Shown here one piece after another: positions 43,878 through 52,593 of a DNA stretch of 64,000 nt. Under the pieces are notes generated by a model. The model ran no database searches, was not told the DNA's origin, and worked only from the letters and a program-made list of their open reading frames with translations. Source of the stretch: DASZOC01 sp035550975 (GTDB lineage Bacteria > Actinomycetota > CADDZG01 > WHSQ01); contig DASZOC010000013.1 of NCBI GenBank assembly GCA_035550975.1, positions 8,181 through 72,180 on the forward strand, read 5' to 3'. Position numbers and translations under genes: made by a program. Numbering within the stretch: position 1 is the stretch's first letter; each line of letters begins with the position of its first letter.

Positions 43878-44600
43878 TTATTCCTCGCCCAGGTACGCCT
43901 TGCGCACCTGGTCGTTGCCGAGAAGCGCCTTCGCATCGTCTTCGATGACGATCTCTCCCGATTCGATCACGTAACCGCGGTTAGCGGCCTGGAGAGCCAT
44001 GGCCGCGTTCTGCTCGATCAGCAGGACGGGGATCCCCTCTGCGTTGACCGACTCGATCACCTGGAAGACGCGCTCGACGATCTGGGGAGCGAGTCCCATG
44101 GATGGTTCATCGAGCATGAGCAGCTTCGGCTTCGACATGAGAGCGCGGCCGATCGCGAGCATCTGCTGCTCGCCACCCGACAGCGTCCCGCCCGCCTGCC
44201 TGAGACGTTCCTTCAAGACCGGGAACAGCTCGTAGATGTGGTCCAGCTCGTCCGCGAGGTCTTGCCGCGACGCATCCCTCCGCTGGAAGGCGCCCATAGT
44301 CAGGTTCTCGCGGACGCTCATGTTCGGGAAGATGTGACGGCCCTCGGGGACGTGGACGATGCCTTTCATGACGATCTCGTCGCTCCGCAGATGCGTGAGG
44401 TCTTCACCGCGGAACTTGATCGACCCCTGTGCCGGGCCGTGCACCATCGAGATCGCTCGCAGCGTCGTCGTCTTGCCCGCTCCGTTACCACCGATGAGCG
44501 TCACGATCTCGCCCTCGTTGACGGTCAGGTTCAAGCCACGTACGGCCTCGATCACGCCATACCGGATGCTGACGTCGTTCAGCTCGAGAAGTGCGGTCAT
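43878..44600 (-). CDS. livF: Branched-chain amino acid ABC transporter ATPase LivF
   Basis: A 240-residue ATPase: LIGGNGAGKTTTLRAISM, the Q-loop with the family's VHVPEGRHIFPNMSV, the signature LSGGEQQMLAIGRALM and Walker B LMLDEPSMGLAP. It pairs with LivG on LivH/LivM. It follows livG by two bases. Confidence 0.95.
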   Translation of the reverse strand: MTALLELNDVSIRYGVIEAVRGLNLTVNEGEIVTLIGGNGAGKTTTLRAISMVHGPAQGSIKFRGEDLTHLRSDEIVMKGIVHVPEGRHIFPNMSVRENLTMGAFQRRDASRQDLADELDHIYELFPVLKERLRQAGGTLSGGEQQMLAIGRALMSKPKLLMLDEPSMGLAPQIVERVFQVIESVNAEGIPVLLIEQNAAMALQAANRGYVIESGEIVIEDDAKALLGNDQVRKAYLGEE

Positions 44601-44602
44601 GT

Positions 44603-45397
44603 CTAAGCTCCCTCTTGCGCTTGACCCGCGTTGCCGCCGGCGCCGGCGCCCAGGTACGCCTCGATGACCTTCGGGTCCTTCTGGACGTCGGCGGGTTCGC
44701 CCGACGCGATCAGCTCGCCGTGGTCGAGCACCGCAACCCGGTCGGACAGACCCATGACGACCTTCATATCGTGCTCGATCAGGAGCACGGTCGTCCCGCC
44801 GTCGCGGATCTTGCGGACCAGGTCGCGCAGCGCGTTCTTCTCGACGGGGTTCATGCCCGCGGCTGGCTCGTCGAGGAGCAAGAGCTTCGGCTTCGTCGCG
44901 AGCGCCCGCGCGATCTCCAGCCTCCGCTGGTCTCCGTAAGACAGGTTCTTGCCGAGGTCGTTCGCGTACCGGACGATGCCGCAGTAGTCCAGCAGCTCCA
45001 ACGACTGCGCCTCGCCGTCGGCTTCCTCTTGCTTGTAGCGAGGAGAGTGGAACAGCGCTCCTGGAACCGAGGTGCGATGGCGCGCGTCGGCTCCGACCAT
45101 CACGTTCTCCAGCGCAGTCATGTTCGGGAACAGCCGGATCTGCTGGAACGTCCGGCAGATGCCGAGCTCGACGATCTGGTCGGGGCGCTTCCCCGTGATC
45201 GGGGTTCCGTCGAAGCTGACCGAACCGCTTGTCGGCGTGTAGACACCGGTCACGCAGTTGAACAGCGTCGTCTTGCCCGCGCCGTTCGGGCCGATAAGGC
45301 CGAAGATCTCGCCTTCGTCGATCTCGATGTTGACGTTCGAGAGGGCGCGTAGACCTCCGAACTCCATCGTCACCGAGTCGATCTTGATGACAGACAT
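44603..45397 (-). CDS. livG: Branched-chain amino acid ABC transporter ATPase LivG
   Basis: A 264-residue ATPase: IGPNGAGKTTLFNCVTG, GICRTFQQIRLFPNMTALENV, the signature LSYGDQRRLEIARAL and Walker B LLLDEPAAGMNP. The C-terminal DPKVIEAYLG is typical of LivG. It overlaps livM by one base. Confidence 0.95.
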   Translation of the reverse strand: MSVIKIDSVTMEFGGLRALSNVNIEIDEGEIFGLIGPNGAGKTTLFNCVTGVYTPTSGSVSFDGTPITGKRPDQIVELGICRTFQQIRLFPNMTALENVMVGADARHRTSVPGALFHSPRYKQEEADGEAQSLELLDYCGIVRYANDLGKNLSYGDQRRLEIARALATKPKLLLLDEPAAGMNPVEKNALRDLVRKIRDGGTTVLLIEHDMKVVMGLSDRVAVLDHGELIASGEPADVQKDPKVIEAYLGAGAGGNAGQAQEGA

Positions 45398-46665
45398 CAG
45401 TGGGTGTGGTCCTCTCCGGCAGGCCGGTCGTCTATTACCTCGTCGATGGTCGTGGTGTCGCTGGTGCTGTGATCGCTGGTAGTGGGTTCGTCCGCCGTGC
45501 CGCTGACGGCGTCACTGAGACCGGCCTCACTCAGCTCCGTCCGCCGGCGCCGGGCCGCGAGGAGACCGCCCGGCCTGTAGATCATGACGACGATGAGGGC
45601 GAGCCCGAAGATCGCGATACGCCCGGTCTCGGGGTCGAACCCGAAGATCTTCTGCTGATCGGAGAGCTGGCGGACGACCTCCGGCAACGTCGTGATGAGC
45701 ACGGCTCCGAGAACCGCCCCCGAGATGCTTCCCAGCCCACCGATGACTACCGCGCACAGCACAAGGATCGACTGCAGCAGCGGGAACGAGTTGGGAGCGA
45801 TATAGGAGATATTCACCGCATAGATCCACCCGGCGACGCCCGAGGTAGAGGCGCCGATGACGAACGCCCACAGCTTCATCTTCACGACCGGGACGCCCAT
45901 GGCCGCGGCCGCCACCTCGTCTTCTCTGATCGCGGTCCAGTAGCGGCCGACCCGCGAGTGATCGAGACGCTTGATCATGATGACGGCGCCGAGGATCGCC
46001 GGTATCAACAGGAACCACCAGTAGTACTCGTTGTCGAGACCGAACTCGAAGTTCAGCCCGAAGAGGTTGAACTCGGGACTGGGGATCGCGGCGATCCCGC
46101 GCGACGCATTCACGATGGCGAGGTTCGACGCTGCTTGGCGCACGATCTCGTGGAAACCGAGCGTGACGATCGCGAGGTAGTCGCCGCGTAGCCGCAGGGT
46201 CGGCGCACCGATCAACAGACCGGCCGCCATGGACACGATGACCGCGAACGGCAGTGCGGCCCACGTCGGCCATACGACGATGTGGAACTGCTCCGGGCTT
46301 CCCGAGTCGGTCATGAGCGCCGTCGTATAGGCGCCGAGCATGAAGAACGCGACGTAACCGAGGTCGAGCAGGCCGGCGAGGCCGACGACGACGCTGAGGC
46401 CGAGGGTCAGCAGGATCCAGTAGCCGGTGATGAACAGGATGTTGATGCCGAAGCTGCCGTTGAGGACGGGGATGATGTCCTTGTCCATCAGGATCGGCAG
46501 CGACGCCATCACGATGATCGCGACGAGGTAACGCAGCAGCCCCATGCGCTGCCATCCGCGGTACGGCACGTTCATCGCCTTGAGCGCTCCCTCCGGAAGC
46601 GCCTTGGCGAGGCGCGGAGCGCTCTCGTTCAGGAAATCGGTAAACGTCCTGTTGTTCGCAGTCAC
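45397..46665 (-). CDS. livM: Branched-chain amino acid ABC transporter permease LivM
   Basis: A 422-residue permease with about ten membrane segments, GTG start directly after the livH stop. Family landmarks are VGLAGLLDLGYVAFFMLGAY, LRLRGDYLAIVTLGFHEIVR, AIREDEVAAAAMGV and VIGGLGSISGAVLGAVLI. The last ~50 residues are polar and Thr/Asp-rich, a cytoplasmic tail beyond the usual end. Confidence 0.95.
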   Translation of the reverse strand: MTANNRTFTDFLNESAPRLAKALPEGALKAMNVPYRGWQRMGLLRYLVAIIVMASLPILMDKDIIPVLNGSFGINILFITGYWILLTLGLSVVVGLAGLLDLGYVAFFMLGAYTTALMTDSGSPEQFHIVVWPTWAALPFAVIVSMAAGLLIGAPTLRLRGDYLAIVTLGFHEIVRQAASNLAIVNASRGIAAIPSPEFNLFGLNFEFGLDNEYYWWFLLIPAILGAVIMIKRLDHSRVGRYWTAIREDEVAAAAMGVPVVKMKLWAFVIGASTSGVAGWIYAVNISYIAPNSFPLLQSILVLCAVVIGGLGSISGAVLGAVLITTLPEVVRQLSDQQKIFGFDPETGRIAIFGLALIVVMIYRPGGLLAARRRRTELSEAGLSDAVSGTADEPTTSDHSTSDTTTIDEVIDDRPAGEDHTH

Positions 46666-47601
46666 CTAACCACCGATCTTCTCGCCGAGGAGTCCCGTGG
46701 GACGCAGGATCAGCACGAGGACCAGCACGCTGAACGCGATCGGGTTCTTCCACTCCGCGTCGATGCAGACGACACTCATGTTTTCGATGAGGCCGAGCAG
46801 CAAGCCACCGATCATGGCACCACGGATGTTCCCGATACCGCCGAGCACGGCCGCCGTGAACGCCTTGAGCCCCGGGATGAAGCCCATGTTCCACACGACG
46901 AAACCGAACTGCATCGCGTAGAGCGAACCCGCAACGCCGCCGAAGAATCCACCGATCAGGAACGTCGTGAGGATCACGCGGTCGACGTTGACACCCATCA
47001 GCTGCGCGGCGACGACGTCCTCCGACAGCGCGCGGATGCTCCGTCCCGTCCTGGTCTGGTTGATGATCCGGTCCAGGATGATCAGACAGAGGATGGCGAC
47101 GACGACCGTCAGGAACTTGACATTCGTAACGGTCGAGTCGAACAGGACAAACGCTCTCTCCGTCGCCATGAACTTCGGGAAACCGCGCTTGCCGGCGCCC
47201 AGCAGGAAGTCCTGCTGGAGGAGGTATGTGACGAAGAAAGACGCACCGATCGCGCTGATGAGGAACGCGAGCCGGGCAGCGCCGCGCTTGCGGAGCGGAC
47301 GGTATGCGAAGCGCTCCAGCAGCGCGGCTCCGCCCGCCGATACGAGTCCGCCGATCAGAAGTGCCAACAGCACGACGAGCACGAGCGCGACGCCACCCAA
47401 GTTTTCGGTGAGGCCGAGCCACTGACCGACGATATAGAAGACACCCACCGCGCCGACCGCGAACACAGCATCGTGTGCGAAGTTGATGAGCTTCAAGACG
47501 CCGTACACCATGGTGTAACCGAGGGCGATCAGCGCATAGATGAAACCGAGGATTAGGCCGGTGACGAACGTCGGGCCCAAAAGTCCGGCGTTGCAGTCCA
47601 A
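46666..47601 (-). CDS. livH: Branched-chain amino acid ABC transporter permease LivH
   Basis: A 311-residue permease with about eight membrane segments: FIYALIALGYTMVYGVLKLI, RPLRKRGAARLAFLISAIG and AFTAAVLGGIGNIRGAMIGG. The start is TTG 47601 with GGGGGAG six bases upstream; no ATG fits the N-terminus better. It is the first of four genes livH-livM-livG-livF. Confidence 0.93.
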   Translation of the reverse strand: MDCNAGLLGPTFVTGLILGFIYALIALGYTMVYGVLKLINFAHDAVFAVGAVGVFYIVGQWLGLTENLGGVALVLVVLLALLIGGLVSAGGAALLERFAYRPLRKRGAARLAFLISAIGASFFVTYLLQQDFLLGAGKRGFPKFMATERAFVLFDSTVTNVKFLTVVVAILCLIILDRIINQTRTGRSIRALSEDVVAAQLMGVNVDRVILTTFLIGGFFGGVAGSLYAMQFGFVVWNMGFIPGLKAFTAAVLGGIGNIRGAMIGGLLLGLIENMSVVCIDAEWKNPIAFSVLVLVLILRPTGLLGEKIGG

Positions 47602-47686
47602 ATCCGTCTCCCCCGGAGGCTCGTCCAGCTGTGCTTAGCCGCAGTTGCAGGTCGGGACTATAAAGCCCCCCGCAAGGCCCGGGACC

Positions 47687-48871
47687 TTACCCGTCGATCA
47701 GGTCGGAAGCGGGGCCGAGGGCCCTGAAGTCGCCGTGCTTCTGGCTCCACTCGTAGATCCAGATGCCCTCCGGCCCGATCTCGACCTGGCCGTCGCGATC
47801 GAACGAATAGGTCTTGGTGACGCCCTCGTAACCGTCGACCTGTGACAGGAACCGAAGTACCCGACGCCGGACGTCCTCGATCGCCGCCTCTTTGTCGACA
47901 CCCTTCAGTGCCTCGATGATCAATCTCGTCGCGTCGTAAGCATCCGCGGCGAACGTTCCCGGCGGGCGGTCGTAGGTCGCTTGTATGCCCTCGACGAAGC
48001 TCGACGCAGCGGGTATCTGAGCCGGGTCCGCGCACGGGCACGTGACCTGCGCGCCTTCAGCCGCCTCTTCGCCGGCGAGCTCGCCGAAGCTCGGGTCCTT
48101 CGCGCCGTCGTCGGAGATGAACGGGGCCTTCACCCCCGCGTCTCGCAGCTGCCTGAGCAGCGGCGCGGCCTGCGTGCTGTAGCCGCCGTAGAAGATCACC
48201 TGCGGGTTCGCCTGCGCGACCTCCGCCACGACGGCCGAGTAATCCGTCTCGCCCGGATCGATCACATAGGGGCCGGTCGCGACGTCGCCGAGGCCTTCCT
48301 GGACCGCCTCGGCGAGACCCTTGGAGTAGTCCTGGTTGTCGTGCACGACCGCGACCTTGTTCGGACCGAGCGAAGCGATATAGCGCGCCGCGACCTCGCC
48401 CTGGATCGCATCGTCGGCGACCGCCCGGAAGAACGTGGTGAACGCTTGGTCGTCGATCGTCGCTCCGGTTGCCGAAGGCGTGATGAACACGATGTCGGCC
48501 TGGCTGAAGATGCGGCCGGTCGCAAGGGTCTCGCCGGAGAAGTAGGGGCCGACGACCGCGACCAGGCGGTCGTCCTCGACCAGCGCTCTCGCCAGCACGG
48601 CCGCCTGGTTCGAGTCTCCCTGGCTGTCTTCGGCCCGCAGCTCGACGTCACACGGGAGGTCGCTGCCGAGGTTGTGCTCGTCGATCGCGTACTCGATCCC
48701 CTGGAAGATCGGCCGCCCGATCGACGCGTAGTCGCCCGACAGCGCGCCGAGGGTTCCGATGACCCACTTGCACGACCTCGCGGTCTTGCGCGGAGGCGGA
48801 TCGTCGCTGCCGCACGCCGCCGCGCCCAGCATGACGACGACGGCCGACAGAGCAAGCTTGCGGGTCAGCAC
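47687..48871 (-). CDS. livK: Branched-chain amino acid binding lipoprotein, paralogue 1
   Basis: A 394-residue family 5/6 (Leu/Ile/Val-type) binding protein, GTG start. Lipobox GAAACGSD. The mature region has GTLGALSGDYASIGRPIFQG, SQADIVFITPSAT and AVVHDNQDYSKGLAEAVQ. It is just upstream of livH and just downstream of a second, clearly homologous binding protein. Two cysteines in VTCPCADP are shared with the paralogue (ASCPCVDP), an unusual CxC pair that may bind metal or form a disulphide. Confidence 0.92.
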   Translation of the reverse strand: MLTRKLALSAVVVMLGAAACGSDDPPPRKTARSCKWVIGTLGALSGDYASIGRPIFQGIEYAIDEHNLGSDLPCDVELRAEDSQGDSNQAAVLARALVEDDRLVAVVGPYFSGETLATGRIFSQADIVFITPSATGATIDDQAFTTFFRAVADDAIQGEVAARYIASLGPNKVAVVHDNQDYSKGLAEAVQEGLGDVATGPYVIDPGETDYSAVVAEVAQANPQVIFYGGYSTQAAPLLRQLRDAGVKAPFISDDGAKDPSFGELAGEEAAEGAQVTCPCADPAQIPAASSFVEGIQATYDRPPGTFAADAYDATRLIIEALKGVDKEAAIEDVRRRVLRFLSQVDGYEGVTKTYSFDRDGQVEIGPEGIWIYEWSQKHGDFRALGPASDLIDG

Positions 48872-48883
48872 CGCCGCACCATA

Positions 48884-48913
48884 AAAGAAGAGGGGGCCCT
48901 CACGGGCCCCCTC
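48884..48913 (-). terminator. Intrinsic terminator after the second binding protein
   Basis: Minus strand: a 10-bp stem GAGGGGGCCC / GGGCCCCCTC with a 4-base loop, then TTCTTTTAT. It separates the upstream binding-protein gene from livK, favouring high production of the former. Confidence 0.88.
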
Positions 48914-48947
48914 TGTGACTGACTTTCTTGTGTCTGTCGAGCTAGAG

Positions 48948-50150
48948 CTAGATCAGCTCCTCCGCAGGACCGACGGAGACGAAGTTGCCTTCGGCCTGGT
49001 CCCACTTGTAGATCCAGATGTCACCCGGGCCACCCTCGAATTCACCGTCTTCGTTCCAGGAGTAGCTCTTCGCGACACCCTCGATGCCGTCGGCCTGGTC
49101 GAAGTAATCGACCACGTGGGCACGAACTTCGTCGGTGTCCTCGGGGTCACCCTCGTATGTTCCGAGCGCCTCGATCACGATGTTCGTGACGTCGTACATG
49201 TCCGCTGCGAACGTGCCGGGAGCGTTCTCGCCGTACTCGGCGCGCATGCCCTCGACAAACTCGGTCGCGGCCTCGATCTTGAGCGGGTCGACGCAGGGAC
49301 AGCTGGCGAAGGCGTTCGCGGAGCCCTTCTTACCTGCGAGCTCGCCGAAGGTCGGGTCCTTGGCACCGTCGTCGGTCATGAACGGAACCGTGACGCCTGC
49401 CTCTGCAAGCTGCTTCGCGAGCGGACCGGCCTCCGGCGTGTAGCCGCCGTAGAAGATGAAGTCCGGGCTCGCGTTGACAACCTCACTCACGACGGCCGAG
49501 TAGTCCGGCTCGCCGGGCGTGATGATGAACGGACCAACGGCAAGGTCACCGAGGCCCTTCTGCACCTCGTCGGCGAGGCCCTTCGAGTAGTCCTGGTTGT
49601 CGTGGATGATCGCGACCTTCTTGACACCCTGAGCAGCGATGTACTGAGCCGCCACCTCGCCCTGGATGTTGTCGGGCGCAACCGCACGGAACCACGTCTC
49701 GAAGCCCTGCTCGTCGATCGTCGCGTTCGTACCGGTCCCCGAGATCAGGACGCCGGCCTGGCTGAAGATCTTGCCCGTGCCGAGCGTCTCACCCGAGAAG
49801 TAGGGGCAGATGCAGGCGACGAGCTTCTCGTTGTCTACGAGACTACGAGCCAGCGGAGTGGCTTGGGTCGGGTCACCCTGGCTGTCTTCGGTCTGCACCG
49901 ACAGCTCGCACTGGAGATCCGCGTTCTCGTTCGCCTGGTCGACCGCGTACTCGACACCATCGGCGATCGGCTGTCCGACGGACGCATAGTCACCGGACAG
50001 CGCACCCATCGTCCCGATGACCCACTCGCAGTCTTTCGGCTCGTCGTCACCGGCAACATCCGTGTCGCCGCCGTCGTCACCACACGCGGCACCGACCAGC
50101 GCAAACACGCTGAGCAGGGCCACGAGGAAGAACCATTTGCTTCTCTTCAT
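48948..50150 (-). CDS. Branched-chain amino acid binding lipoprotein, paralogue 2
   Basis: A 400-residue protein, close paralogue of the binding protein at 47687 (shared ALSGDYAS, EDSQGD, HDNQDYSKGLA, FYGGY, DDGAKDPxFGELAG and the CPC motif). The start is ATG with GGGGGAG upstream, lipobox VGAACGDD. It ends at a strong terminator, so it probably has its own transcript. Tandem duplication followed by divergence suggests a widened range of ligands for one LivHMGF translocator. Confidence 0.92.
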   Translation of the reverse strand: MKRSKWFFLVALLSVFALVGAACGDDGGDTDVAGDDEPKDCEWVIGTMGALSGDYASVGQPIADGVEYAVDQANENADLQCELSVQTEDSQGDPTQATPLARSLVDNEKLVACICPYFSGETLGTGKIFSQAGVLISGTGTNATIDEQGFETWFRAVAPDNIQGEVAAQYIAAQGVKKVAIIHDNQDYSKGLADEVQKGLGDLAVGPFIITPGEPDYSAVVSEVVNASPDFIFYGGYTPEAGPLAKQLAEAGVTVPFMTDDGAKDPTFGELAGKKGSANAFASCPCVDPLKIEAATEFVEGMRAEYGENAPGTFAADMYDVTNIVIEALGTYEGDPEDTDEVRAHVVDYFDQADGIEGVAKSYSWNEDGEFEGGPGDIWIYKWDQAEGNFVSVGPAEELI

Positions 50151-50259
50151 CCACTCCCCCTTCTAGACAACCTTCCTGACCTGTTGCCCGGCCGCGCTTG
50201 GGTGGCGCCCCGGAACCTACGCATATTACGCAAGTCCTTACGACATGTGTAGTACCTAC

Positions 50260-50841
50260 TTAGGAAAGTATTTCCTGGGCCACGTCCCGCATGGACCGGC
50301 GCTCGTCCATGGCCCTCTTCTGGAGGTGGCGGAATGCCTCCGCCTCGGTCATGCCCCCCGAGTCCATCAGGCGGCCCTTGGCCCGGTCGATCACCTTGCG
50401 GGCCTCGAGCTGGTCGGTCTTGTCGGTGACCTCGGCCCTCACCGCCGCCAGCTCGGCGTGGCGGGCGATCGCGACGTCTATCGCAGGCATCAGATCGGAC
50501 TTCTGGAACGGCTTGACGAGGTAGGCCATGGCGCCCGCGTCGGCGGCTCGCTGCACCAGGTCGCGTTGGGAGAACGCGGTCAGGATCAGAACCGCCCCGA
50601 GACCTTCGTCGACGATGCGTTCGGCCGCCGTCAACCCGTCCATGCCGGGCATCTTGATGTCCATCACGACGAGGTCGGGCCGGTGCTCTCGGGCCAGACG
50701 GAGGGCCGCATCGCCATCGGCCGCCTCGGCGACGACGTCGATCCCCTCTTCCTCGAGCATCTCCTTGAGGTCGAGCCGGATGATCGCCTCGTCTTCCGCG
50801 ATCAGGACCCGGGGGCGCTGCGCGGGAGCAGAGCTCGTCAA
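50260..50841 (-). CDS. ANTAR-domain response regulator (antiterminator)
   Basis: About 193 residues. A CheY-like receiver (RVLIAEDEAIIRLDLKEML, phospho-Asp in LVVMDIKMPGMDG, switch Lys in YLVKPFQKSD) is followed by an ANTAR RNA-binding domain (KVIDRAKGRLMDSGGMTEAEAFRHLQKRAMD). ANTAR proteins bind paired RNA stem-loops to prevent termination. It lies just upstream of the branched-chain binding protein and Liv genes, so control of that region is possible. The best start is TTG 50841, 7 bases after the upstream stop. The kinase partner is not adjacent. Confidence 0.85.
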   Translation of the reverse strand: MTSSAPAQRPRVLIAEDEAIIRLDLKEMLEEEGIDVVAEAADGDAALRLAREHRPDLVVMDIKMPGMDGLTAAERIVDEGLGAVLILTAFSQRDLVQRAADAGAMAYLVKPFQKSDLMPAIDVAIARHAELAAVRAEVTDKTDQLEARKVIDRAKGRLMDSGGMTEAEAFRHLQKRAMDERRSMRDVAQEILS

Positions 50842-50848
50842 CGCGCGA

Positions 50849-51139
50849 TCAGACGGCGGTGCCGCTACCGAGCATGCGATCCAGGAGCCGGTCCTGCTCG
50901 CGCTGGAGCTCGGCGATCTCGCGGTTGACCTCGTCGCGGTGGCGCAACATCCGGTCGTAGTCATCGCGTGCGACGCGGTACTCGCGATCGGCGATCGGCG
51001 TCTCGGCCACGAGCATCCGCGTCTTCGTCTCTTCGACGACGTCCATCTGGAACAGGATCTGCTCCTCGACGATGCGCAGGTCGTTGCGCGCCTTGTTCAG
51101 GCGATCGCCGATCTCCGCGAGGCTCCGTTCGATGTTCAT
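50849..51139 (-). CDS. Small coiled-coil protein of unknown function
   Basis: A 96-residue protein, rich in Glu, Arg and Leu with heptad-like spacing over nearly its whole length (RSLAEIGDRLNKARNDLRIV, then MLRHRDEVNREIAELQREQ), so it should form a long helical coiled coil. I do not recognise the family. It is upstream of and close to the ANTAR regulator on the same strand and might influence it, but this is only positional. Confidence 0.65.
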   Translation of the reverse strand: MNIERSLAEIGDRLNKARNDLRIVEEQILFQMDVVEETKTRMLVAETPIADREYRVARDDYDRMLRHRDEVNREIAELQREQDRLLDRMLGSGTAV

Positions 51140-51214
51140 GGGGGCCGAGAAGTATAGGTCCGGGCGTGGCGCAGAGCGAGGGGAGCCAAGCCAGCTGGGT
51201 ATCCTGGGAGGGTC

Positions 51215-51297
51215 GCCGGGATGGAGGAACGGGAGACTCGGCACCCTCAAAAGGTGCTGTCCGAAAGGGCGTGTGGGTTCGAATCCCACTCCCGGCA
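51215..51297 (+). tRNA. tRNA-Leu (anticodon CAA)
   Basis: The acceptor GCCGGGA pairs with TCCCGGC. The anticodon arm is GCACC-CTCAAAA-GGTGC, anticodon CAA. A long class II variable arm follows, then the T arm GTGGG-TTCGAAT-CCCAC. The discriminator is A and no CCA is encoded. The D arm is short (GAG/CTC). The stop codon of the convergent endonuclease-like gene begins at the next base. Confidence 0.93.
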
Positions 51298-52032
51298 CTA
51301 TTTTTTTGGGCCTATGAACCGATCGACCTTCTCGACATCGGGTCGCCGAGAAACCGTGAGCGTTTTCCAAAACGGCTGCGTCCAGTGCACCCCGACGAGC
51401 TTGCACGCCCACGTGAATACCTCCTGGATGTCCTTCGAGTAATTCGCGAACTGGTACCGCGGGTAACTCTTACCTTTCACCCAGTTGAGGTCTCTAGACC
51501 CGTCGGAATGGATCAATCCGCGCAGCAACCTCTCGGGATGACGTTCAACAACACGCTTCTGCCACGTCACAAGGCTCACATCACGGTCGTGCTTCATGCC
51601 TGGACCGTGCTGGGGGAAAAGACATGGCCAGTGGTTCCAGTAGGCACTGATCTCAGTGCAGCCGATCTTCTGCTGCCATCCGATGGGCCCGTCCCTGATG
51701 CACCGCAACGCCGCGGCACACTCTTGGATGATGAGTGGGTACTTGTCGTCGAGAAAGATGCGGAGCCGGAAGGTGCGGCCCATCCTGACGATGTAGCCGT
51801 CGCCAAGGTAAAGGCCGAGTAGATAAGCGTAGGTTCCACGGTCCGTGAGTCGCCCGCCATGAGTTGGACATCCCTCGGCGTGAATAGACTTTTTAGGCCG
51901 CCTCTGACTCTTGCCCACGCGCCAGTCGCGGACCGTTCGACGCGGGATGCCGGTCATGCGGGAGATCTGGCAGTCGTTTAGGCCCCACCTCACCCAGCGC
52001 ATCGCTTCTTCGTATTCCGCGCGCGAATGCAT
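51298..52032 (-). CDS. HTH plus LAGLIDADG homing-endonuclease-like protein
   Basis: A 244-residue protein with a strong ribosome site (GGAGGTG). Residues 9-45 look like a helix-turn-helix (EAMRWVRWGLNDCQISRMTG, RRTVRDWRVG). Two LAGLIDADG-like helices follow: YLLGLYLGDG (70-79) and LLRGLIHSDG (169-178), each ending in an acidic residue placed as in the catalytic pair. The 3' end abuts tRNA-Leu(CAA), and the upstream side leads to a second tRNA-Leu(CAA)-like sequence. A free-standing homing endonuclease gene lodged at a tRNA locus is the likeliest reading; an HTH regulator with a dead nuclease fold is an alternative. Confidence 0.75.
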   Translation of the reverse strand: MHSRAEYEEAMRWVRWGLNDCQISRMTGIPRRTVRDWRVGKSQRRPKKSIHAEGCPTHGGRLTDRGTYAYLLGLYLGDGYIVRMGRTFRLRIFLDDKYPLIIQECAAALRCIRDGPIGWQQKIGCTEISAYWNHWPCLFPQHGPGMKHDRDVSLVTWQKRVVERHPERLLRGLIHSDGSRDLNWVKGKSYPRYQFANYSKDIQEVFTWACKLVGVHWTQPFWKTLTVSRRPDVEKVDRFIGPKK

Positions 52033-52100
52033 GACTCACCTCCAGGCGCGGACCGACGAAAGCTGAACTCAAACTAGCGATCGGGTGAGACAGAAAACAG

Positions 52101-52167
52101 GACGGAAGTGATGGATTCAAAATCCATTGCCCGCAAGGGCGTGCGGGTTCAAATCCCGCCTCCGGCA
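52101..52167 (+). pseudogene. tRNA-Leu(CAA)-like remnant lacking the D arm
   Basis: The 3' two-thirds of a class II tRNA-Leu are well formed: anticodon arm ATGGA-TTCAAAA-TCCAT (anticodon CAA), variable arm, T arm GCGGG-TTCAAAT-CCCGC and acceptor CTCCGGC-A. Upstream, GACGGAA could stand for the 5' acceptor (5 of 7 pairs), but it joins the anticodon stem directly, so the D arm is missing. It resembles but is not identical to the complete tRNA at 51215. Confidence 0.7.
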
Positions 52168-52267
52168 CGCGAGTGGATCGTTAGGTTCGGTATGCGAGCG
52201 CGTAGCTCCAGTGGAACGAAGTTCCGGTCCACCGACCGATCGGGCCCCCGGAACGGCCGGGAAAGGC

Positions 52268-52295
52268 AAAGGCCCGGCGTTTGGGCCGGGCCTTT
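52268..52295. terminator. Bidirectional terminator
   Basis: AAAGGCCCGGC pairs with GCCGGGCCTTT (11 bp) around 6 bases. T-rich on the plus strand (CCTTTT) and with three T on the minus strand. It can end the tRNA region on one strand and the trp transcript on the other. Confidence 0.8.
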
Positions 52296-52318
52296 TGGAG
52301 TTGTTGAGGTGGGTCGGG

Positions 52319-52363
52319 CTAGGGACGCGGTCTGCGGCCTTTCTGGATCCGTACCTGTCTCAT
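52319..52363 (-). CDS. Possible 14-residue peptide gene
   Basis: ATG 52363 lies 5 bases after GGGGAGG, and the frame ends in TAG before the terminator. The peptide MRQVRIQKGRRPRP is strongly basic. It contains no Trp or His, so it is not an attenuator peptide for the nearby operons. The only support is the ribosome site and position. Confidence 0.2.
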   Translation of the reverse strand: MRQVRIQKGRRPRP

Positions 52364-52593
52364 CGAACCCTCCCCGGTCGGGCCTCTGTGACCCGTTCAC
52401 TGTTACATCTATCGACCAGTTTCCTCGGATTTAGTAGCGCGGCGACATAGTTATCGGGAGTCATTTAGCGGCCCCTCAAGAGTGGCCACGAACGTAGTCA
52501 CAACGGGCACTCTGTGACTATCGCAACGGCCCTCGCACCACACCGCGTCTCTACTCTCTAGGGCCTTAAACGCCCTGGAGCCTGAGAGGTTGC

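Larger units (their letters stand above)
52168..52593. other. Intergenic region between tRNA-Leu remnant and trpA
   Basis: About 425 bases without a convincing gene. It holds a strong two-way terminator (52268-52295), a possible 14-codon gene on the minus strand (52319-52363) and an imperfect hairpin after trpA (stem AGGGC/GCCCT, 52560-52576). The rest shows no pattern I can name. Confidence 0.6.
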
